Below are positions 58,001-64,000 of a stretch of DNA of 64,000 bases, piece after piece. Origin of the DNA: Trichopria drosophilae (lineage: Eukaryota > Arthropoda > Insecta > Hymenoptera > Diapriidae); contig CM059582.1 in assembly GCA_030407085.1 (NCBI GenBank), positions 28,719,001 to 28,783,000 of the forward strand, in the 5' to 3' direction. Within the stretch, counting starts at the first letter, position 1, and the number at the start of each line of letters is the position of its first letter. A program made the position numbers and the translations under genes. The notes below the pieces were generated by a model. It had not been told where the DNA came from and made no database searches. It saw nothing but the letters and a program-made list of their open reading frames with translations.

Positions 58001-61000
58001 GCGGTCGCGGTCACAAAATTCCTGAACAATAGTAAAAATTCGTCCGCCATATTGGTTCCGCCATTTTGAATTTTCAAAACCTGACTTCAGAATCGTCATT
58101 AGCGACCGCAAAAACATAAAGATATAATTTTTCATTACATTCATAAAAATTAATAAAAATCGTCCGCCATTTTGAATTTTCATTACATTCATAAAAATTA
58201 ATAAAAATTCGTCCGCCATATTGGTTCCGCCATTTTGAATTTTCAAAACCTGACTTCAGAATCGTCATCAACGACCGCAAAAACATAAAGATATGAATTT
58301 TCATTACATTCATAAAAATAAATAAAAATTCGACCGCCATATTGGTTCCGCCATTTTGAATTTTCAAAACCTGACTTTAGATATGTGTACATTTTGCAAT
58401 AACTTTTACAATTCTTAATGAATTCGCGTGAAACTTCGTATACCAAGATATTTTGGGTCGCTGAATCCGAATCTGTCGTCAAAAATGGGAACATTCAAAA
58501 TGGCGGCTGTAAATTTGCTAAATTTATTAAAATGTGCGGCGCACATTTTTCTTTATACGGAAAACAGCTGAAAATTGTTACTCGGCGGTTTTCGGGGTCG
58601 CCGATTACGAATCTAAAGTTAGATTTTGAAAATTCAAAATGGCGGATCCAAGATGGCCAACCGAGATGCGAAAAATTACCCAAACTTTATGAAACTGGGT
58701 TCTCGGGGGTTTTCGGGGTCGCCGATTATAAATCTGAAATCAGATTTTGAAAATTCGAAATGTCGGTTCCAAGATGGCCGACATAAATGTAAAAAATTTA
58801 CTTGATTTTGATGAAAGTTGGTACTCGGGAATTTTTTGGGTCGCTGATTACGAATTTGACGTAAGATTTTGAAAATTCAAAATGTCAGTTCCAAGATGGC
58901 CGACATAAATGTAAAAAATTTACTTGATTATGATGAAAGTTGGTACTCGGGAATTTTTTGGGTCGCTGATTACGAATTTGACGTAAGATTTTGAAAATTC
59001 AAAATGTCAGTTCCAAGATGGCCGACATAAATGTAAAAAATTTACTTGATTATGATGAAAGTTGGTACTCGGGAATTTTTTGGGTCGCTGATTACGAATT
59101 TGACGTAAGATTTTGTAAATTCAAAATGGTCGATCCAAGATGGCCGACATAAATGTGAAATATTACTTGATTTTTTAAATGATTAATTAAATGTTAAATG
59201 ATATATTTTAGGAAAAAATGGAACCCGTGTTTCACCGTTTTTCGATATCTTAAGTACAGGGCTGTACCACTTCTGGCACTTTTTTTTTTTAAACAGTTAC
59301 CGCTGAAGTGGTTAACCTTTTAAGTCCCAAATGTGCACAATTTGCACATGGATTTCAGCATCGTTTTATGTATAAAATTAAAACTACAAAAAAATGGAAA
59401 CATCTATATACGACTAGTTTTGAGGTCGCTCTTTCGATTGGCGCTACTAAAATTTTCGAAAAATGACGTTTAACACAGTTTTTTTACAAAAATATTGAAA
59501 AAAACGCGATTTTTTAGCTGCAATTTTTTTTTCTAAATCCATTTTTAACTATGATACCGGTTTCAGATCACCTTCTAATCTGTCAGAAACGTGTTCCCGA
59601 TTGTTTTACTTCAAAATTATACATTCACATATTTGGATTTATTTTGTTTTTCGTTTCAAAATGGCGTCTGGACGTTGACAATTTTTGAAAGTGAAGAAAA
59701 TGCTATTAGTTCGGATCTGCTAGGTTTTCTTTGCAGTAAAATCGTACAAATAAGTTATTACGAGTTTTGTATGACCTATTTTGATTTACGGAAGCAGTAA
59801 TAACCTATAAAATCCAATTTCAAGATGGCGACTGTCATGTGCTCAGTAGAAATACGTGTATTTCGAGACAACCAAAATTGGTGTGAAATTTGCTAATTAC
59901 CATCTCATAGGTTTCAGTCATCGCTAAACTCAAATCTTGAGTCAGTTTACCGAAATTCAAAATGGCGGATCCAATATGGCGGACCCGTTTTGTAAAATTT
60001 CACATTTCTGGAATAGGAAAAATACTATCGTATTCCACTCAGATTTTCAAGTAAACATTATTCTTAAGATTTTTTTTGATTATATAAATGGTTTTTGTGA
60101 TAGTCGCCATTTTGAAATTGGATTTTATGGGATATTACTGCTTCCGTAAATCAAAATAGGTCATACAAAACTCGTAATAACTTATTTGTACGATTTACTA
60201 CAAAGAAAACCTAGCAGATCCGAAATAATAGCATTTTCTCACTTTCAAAAATTGTCAACGTCCAGACGCCATTTTGAAACGAAAAACAAAATAAATCAAA
60301 ATATGTGAATGTATAATTTTGAAGTAAAACAATCGGGAACACGTTTCTGACAGATTAGAAGGTGATCTGAAACCGGTATCATAGTTAAAAATGCATTTAG
60401 AAAAAAAATTGTAGCTAAAAAATCGCGTTTTTTTCAGTATTTTTGTAAAAAAACTGTGTTAAACGTCATTTTTCGAAAATTTTAGTAGCGCCAATCGAAA
60501 GAGCGACCTCAAAACTAGTCGGATATAGATGTTTCCATTTTTTTTTAATGAAATTGATATCTTTATGTTTTTGCGGTCGTTGATGACGATTCCAAAGTCA
60601 GGTTTTGAAAATTCAAAATGGCGGAACCAATATGGCGGTCGAATTTTTATCAATTTTTATGAATGTAATGAAATTGATATCTTTATGTTTTTGCGGTCGT
60701 TGATGACGATTCCAAAGTCAGGTTTCGAAAATTCAAAATGGCGGAACCAATATGGCGGACGAATTTTTACTATTTTTCAGGAATTTTGTGACCGCGACCG
60801 CAAAAACATAAAGATCCCAATTTTCATTACATTCATAAAAATTAATAAAAATTCGACCGCCATATTGGATCCGCCATTTTGAATTTTCAAAATCTGATGA
60901 CAAAAAAACACGTTTTAAATACTTTTTAAAGAAGTACTTGTATACGCAGTTTCAAAAAAATCGGTGGTTATCACTTCCCCAGTGTTACTCGTAAGTTAAC

Positions 61001-63026
61001 AATTAATCAAACTTACCACAATACTGTGCGACGGTTTAGTTTCCATGTTCGGAGTATAAGTGGTACTTTCCGGCACAGTTGGTTTTTTGGCAGTACTTTT
61101 CTTGGCTACAGCACGAGTTTGTTGCGGTTGAGTCGAAGTTGGAGTACGAGCGTCAGCCTTCTCCATAGTTTTGTCATAAAACGAATCGTCTCCTTCCGCA
61201 GCATTCGAAGTATATTCGACATACGGTCCATCTTTCTAAAATTATTTTTCGGTTAGAATCACAAAAGTTAAGTTTCGACAAACTTACGTTGGCCATAGTC
61301 GAATGTCGATGTCTTGGTGTATTCACCGAAGCGTGGTGTCCTTGTTGTCGAAGGTTAGCTTTCATCAATTCTAAATAGAGCGGACCAAGCCTCGCAGAAC
61401 CTCGATAGATCCATTCGGTTCGGCCATCGGCGTCAAAGTGCATCTGTACTAAACTTGCGTCGACCTGGGCAACTCGAGCTATCCACCATTTCCCGTTCCA
61501 TTCAGTCTTGACGATTTGACCTGGTTGTAATTTTACCATCGGTCTTTCAGGGTAAGATTCCATATATTTCTTTACGAAATCTCGAGATTCGTTAGGAATA
61601 TCTTCCCAGACTCGTGCTGAACTTTCGCAGACGAGGTAAATGTATTTGTGTTTTACATATTGGGCGTAACCGTCGTCAAAGAATACTAAGTAGCGGTATT
61701 TGTTGGTGGATTTCGGAGGTTCTGCGATCACTCCGCTATAGTAATTACTCGAGTAAACGTCATGGAAAATTGCTACAACTCGAGTTCCCACCGATATTAT
61801 AACAGGACTCGGATTACTGGAGGCGATGTGTTTTCCGGATAATGTTTTTACTTGTCCGATATATTTTTTTGGGAGTAGTTTAACTCGGTATTGTAAAGGA
61901 TTTTTCGATAAGACACATTGAATCTGCGATAATGTTTTAAAGTAATTTTTGGTGAGTGAAATCGGAAATCGATACTTACCTTTCCTTTAATCCAGGGGAA
62001 TAATGGATGTTTCATGGTGAATACAACATCGTCGACTTCTGGAACAGGTTTAATTAATACACCAGACGGAGGTAGGTCCATCGCCAGGATTAAACGATTG
62101 TCCCGTTCGACTTCTTGGAGGATTTCGGGTTGACTGTCTTGAGGTGGCGGTCGAACAGCACGAACTTGAGTTACTTTTTTGGTTGCGACAATGGGAGGAT
62201 ATTGAGAGGGGTCAGAGTTTCGGTCGTCGATGCTGAGTTCTTCGAGGGTTTTTATGTTGGGTTTGAACTCGTTGTAGAGGGTGCATCGTAAAGAGTCTAA
62301 CTTTTCGACTACTTTTAAAATTTGCTGATCCAACTTTTCGTTACTTTCTGCAATTGAGGTTATGGTTAGTACGAAGTGGAATGAAATGGATTTGGGACTT
62401 ACCATCGATGTTATCCCAGGTAGTTTTCATGGATTTATGAGCTTCGACCATTTGATAATCAACATCGTATTTTTTTAATATACAACCTAACGATACATCG
62501 ACTTGTTTTTTAAAGTCGTCCAATTCGCTTTCATTTACGTATACTGTAATAAAAGAGTAATTAGAAGTGAGGTTAATGTTTGTTTAGGATATTTTTACCA
62601 TCTTCGACATCCTTTTTAGATTCGGAGTCTGACTCGTCACTGTCCGAAATTTCTACTTCCATTGTGTGATCCGGAAATTCACATTGGAGTAGCGGTTTAT
62701 GATCCAAAAATGCAACAACAAGATTCTGAAAATTGTTAACATTGTTTTATGTTATAAGAATAACAGATATTTAAATGAAGAATAACCTGTTGATGATCTA
62801 ACGCAGAGTCTAAACATTTTTGACATAAGTAACGTTTTTTCTTTTTAGCTAAATTAACTCCATAAAATGCACAAGCGAAGGAAGGAGCTGGTTTCATATC
62901 TACACCCGATGAACACTTGAAGTTTATACAATTTGTATTGCATGTTTTCTTATTTCGTTTATCTTTATCCGAAGGTTCTTCATCAGAGTCCAATTCGATG
63001 ACTTCAGTTTCCTGAACTTTTGCCAT
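55070..63026 (-). CDS. SETDB1: SETDB1/eggless histone H3K9 methyltransferase; nine exons, about 1090 aa
   Basis: Exons on minus: 63026-62787, 62725-62599, 62543-62403, 62347-61980, 61923-61288, 61235-61017, 56727-56383, 56329-55340, 55276-55070; all borders are GT-AG and the phases agree. Domains: a Cys-rich N-terminus (C29, C33, C38, C52, C68, C71), acidic stretch and coiled coil, Tudor modules (about 250-490: [20 protein letters not shown]), an MBD in exon 7 ([16 protein letters not shown]), pre-SET cysteines ([11 protein letters not shown] to CSVKTCLNR) and SET. SET is split by an acidic insert of over 100 residues, the family's bifurcation. NHSCDPN falls across the last splice; post-SET is [10 protein letters not shown]. 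In animals this nuclear enzyme trimethylates H3K9 and silences transposons. ELTWNY replaces the usual ELTWDY. Intron 6 (4.3 kb) is a nest of inverted repeats. Confidence 0.95.
56826..57880. mobile_element. Inner foldback of the GAGTTTCAGCC family
   Basis: GAGTTTCAGCCATCAGAAATT at 56830 has its complement (ATTCCTGACGGCTGAAACTC) at about 57840-57862. The arms pair nearly along their whole 0.5 kb to a centre near 57360. The same arm ends enclose the retroelement fragment at 50866-52037. Confidence 0.65.
58560..59165 (+). repeat. 122-bp tandem repeat with ATGGCGG/ATGGCCG boxes
   Basis: TGATGAAAGTTGGTACTCGG recurs at 122-bp spacing (58810, 58932, 59054), with two more diverged units before. Each unit has TTTT(C/G)GGGTCGC(T/C)GATTACGAAT, AGATTTTGAAAATTCAAAATG and CCAAGATGGCCGACATAAAT. 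The last units are almost identical, indicating recent amplification. Non-coding, inside SETDB1 intron 6. Confidence 0.75.
59395..60535. mobile_element. Inner palindrome, about 1.1 kb
   Basis: CGACTAGTTTTGAGGTCGCT at 59410 pairs with its complement at about 60505-60525. TTTCAAAATGGCGTCTGGAC at 59653 pairs with GTCCAGACGCCATTTTGAAA at about 60262. The axis is near 59968. No coding capacity. Confidence 0.65.
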
Positions 63027-63219
63027 TATTGTAATAAATTTGTTAAAATAATGATTTTAAATGCTTTGTGTTGTGCACAGTTATTGTTTAGATTCAAATG
63101 TTTTTTAGCAACTTTTCGGCGCGAAGAGGTTATGTTTGTGCGCGTCGAAAACGTTTTCATACGGCCATAGACTTTTTGGAGAAAGGAGCAAGAGATACGC
63201 AAATGGCACCGTTAAGGGC
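63027..63219 (-). promoter_or_regulatory. Probable promoter/5' UTR of SETDB1
   Basis: The stretch just upstream of the ATG is richer in CG (GGCGCGAAGAGG, GCGCGTCGAAAACG on +) than its surroundings. No TATA box seen. Assigned by position only. Confidence 0.35.
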
Positions 63220-63231
63220 GCCATCTGGTGC
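63220..63231 (-). promoter_or_regulatory. CTCF-like core motif upstream of SETDB1
   Basis: GCCATCTGGTGC (within GGGCGCCATCTGGTGCA) matches 11 of 12 positions of the complement of the CTCF core, about 200 bp upstream of the SETDB1 start. Motif match only. Confidence 0.3.
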
Positions 63232-63421
63232 ATTGAGCAATTACATATGTTTACATTTTAATCGCGAAAAATGGGCGGGTTTCTAATGGAATTCGTTTTG
63301 GTTTTTCTTTGGATAATTTTATTACATATAAACATTTCTCATAATAGTCCAGGAAACGAACGAAAAAATAGAGGTTAACCCGAAACAAATTGCAACAGGA
63401 CCGATTTTTTCGTGATATGTA

Positions 63422-63950
63422 CAGTAAAACCCCTCTTATTTGAATTGTCCAACTCCTCTTATTTGAATCGTTTCCCCTCAGGCCTTCCCCCACCACCGCT
63501 CGAACATCTCGATACAATTTACAGTGTTTACACCATCACAGTTGTACAGTGTAAAATACCGTTTAACTTAAATTTGCAAACATGTATAGTCGGTAGACTG
63601 ATATGTAATGAAATTTCAAATTAATTTAAATGTTTGCATCAAACTCATGATTTACATCATACAAATTATTCGAGAAACTGCTAATTTCGTAAAATAAAAG
63701 TGCACATTTGAAGGTTAGGATGTTGTCAATTTTTAATGATGTGTATTTCAAGACCTCCACAAAAATTGAAAAGTCTTTCATTTGCAAAATAACAAACAAA
63801 TCCAATATCAGCACCTTAGAACTGAATTTGAAGTGATTTGAAGCTTCCATTAATCATATTTGCAAATTTGGGTTAAATATTGTCTCCTATATTCATTCGG
63901 TCTTAATCACAGTGTAATTGTTTGTGAAACCAAAAATTATTGATACATAA
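63422..63950. mobile_element. Pogo/Tigger-like element copy, partial
   Basis: It starts TA|CAGTAAAACCCCTCTTATTT; 63422-63945 is the inverse of 39630-40130. No transposase and no second terminus is seen before the window end. Confidence 0.6.
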
Positions 63951-63967
63951 TTATACAGGGTCATCGA

Positions 63968-64000
63968 AAAGTATCGGACCCTCCTAATATCTTCAGTTAG
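63968..64000. mobile_element. Possible start of another DNA element at the window edge
   Basis: CAGGGTCATCGAAAAGTATC preceded by TA resembles the outer end of a mariner-type element. It is cut by the window end, so this is a guess. Confidence 0.25.

Larger units (their letters stand above)
56761..60986. mobile_element. 4.2-kb foldback complex filling SETDB1 intron 6
   Basis: The outer ends AACACTAGGGAAGTGATAAT and the complement of AACACTGGGGAAGTGATAAC are followed by about 70 bp of inverted pairing (TTTGAAACTGCGTATACAAG, AAGTACTT). Inside are further inverted pairs: 56826-57880, 57890-58380 against 60545-60895, and 59395-60535. Sequence words include TATGTTTTTGCGGTCG and AAAATGGCGGAACCAATATG. 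No transposase; the small frames are arm translations. The intron's splice sites lie just outside. Confidence 0.75.

Noticed and set aside
57643..60882. Many 60-117-codon frames (for example 60529-60882)
   Set aside because: They repeat the same [13 protein letters not shown] peptides because they are arms of the foldbacks in SETDB1 intron 6.

Overview
The window is AT-rich eukaryotic DNA from an arthropod, most likely an insect. Evidence: spliced genes with GT-AG introns, a single-domain von Willebrand type C (SVWC) secreted peptide, blocks of degenerate CCTAA repeat (the arthropod telomere motif is TTAGG), APE-type non-LTR elements with a DUF4780-like ORF1, a GIY-YIG Penelope-like element, pogo/Tigger-like and TTAA-flanked elements. 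There is no operon structure, Shine-Dalgarno site or CRISPR. The species cannot be named from sequence alone.

Three host genes can be supported. (1) An SVWC peptide gene on + at about 6550-7136 (two exons, start uncertain). (2) A myotrophin orthologue on + at 40738-54134, with three short exons (69, 111, 177 bp) giving 118 aa, separated by introns of 7.7 and 5.3 kb. (3) SETDB1/eggless, an H3K9 methyltransferase, on - at 63026-55070, with nine exons giving about 1090 aa: N-terminal Cys-rich segment, Tudor repeats, MBD, pre-SET, bifurcated SET and post-SET. Myotrophin and SETDB1 are convergent, with stop codons about 0.9 kb apart.

Layout. 1-6.5 kb: AT-rich DNA with two direct copies of an LTR/primer-binding-site remnant. 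6.5-8.3 kb: SVWC gene and 3' UTR. 8.3-18.7 kb: AT-rich DNA with degenerate repeats, a foldback element and a reverse-transcriptase scrap. 18.7-22.1 kb: a decayed non-LTR element on -, interrupted by a 401-bp MITE and by a 1-kb palindrome of ATTCCATATGGA-type repeats, and preceded by 183-bp tandem monomers in its 5' region. 22.1-24.45 kb: small repeats, a hairpin MITE and an LTR-element leader/gag-like fragment. 24.5-27.2 kb: an endogenous negative-strand RNA virus polymerase fragment split by a retrotransposon with a 9-bp target duplication. 27.2-34.7 kb: an LTR-like complex with about 1.2-kb inverted arms, a tRNA-derived SINE with another insertion inside it, a Tigger-like MITE and a TTAA-flanked element. 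34.7-40.5 kb: foldbacks and pogo/Tigger-like elements. 40.6-54.1 kb: myotrophin, its introns filled with non-LTR, piggyBac-like, foldback and Penelope elements plus TTAGG-like arrays. 54.5-54.9 kb: Tigger-like MITEs. 55.0-63.2 kb: SETDB1, whose largest intron is almost entirely a 4.2-kb nest of inverted repeats. 63.4-64 kb: another pogo-like element.

The host genes do not form a pathway. The main theme is nested mobile elements. SETDB1, a gene that silences transposons in other animals, is itself loaded with them. No wholly new gene system is proven. The strongest candidates for novelty are the 1-kb ATTCCATATGGA palindrome, the split viral fragment and the layered foldbacks.
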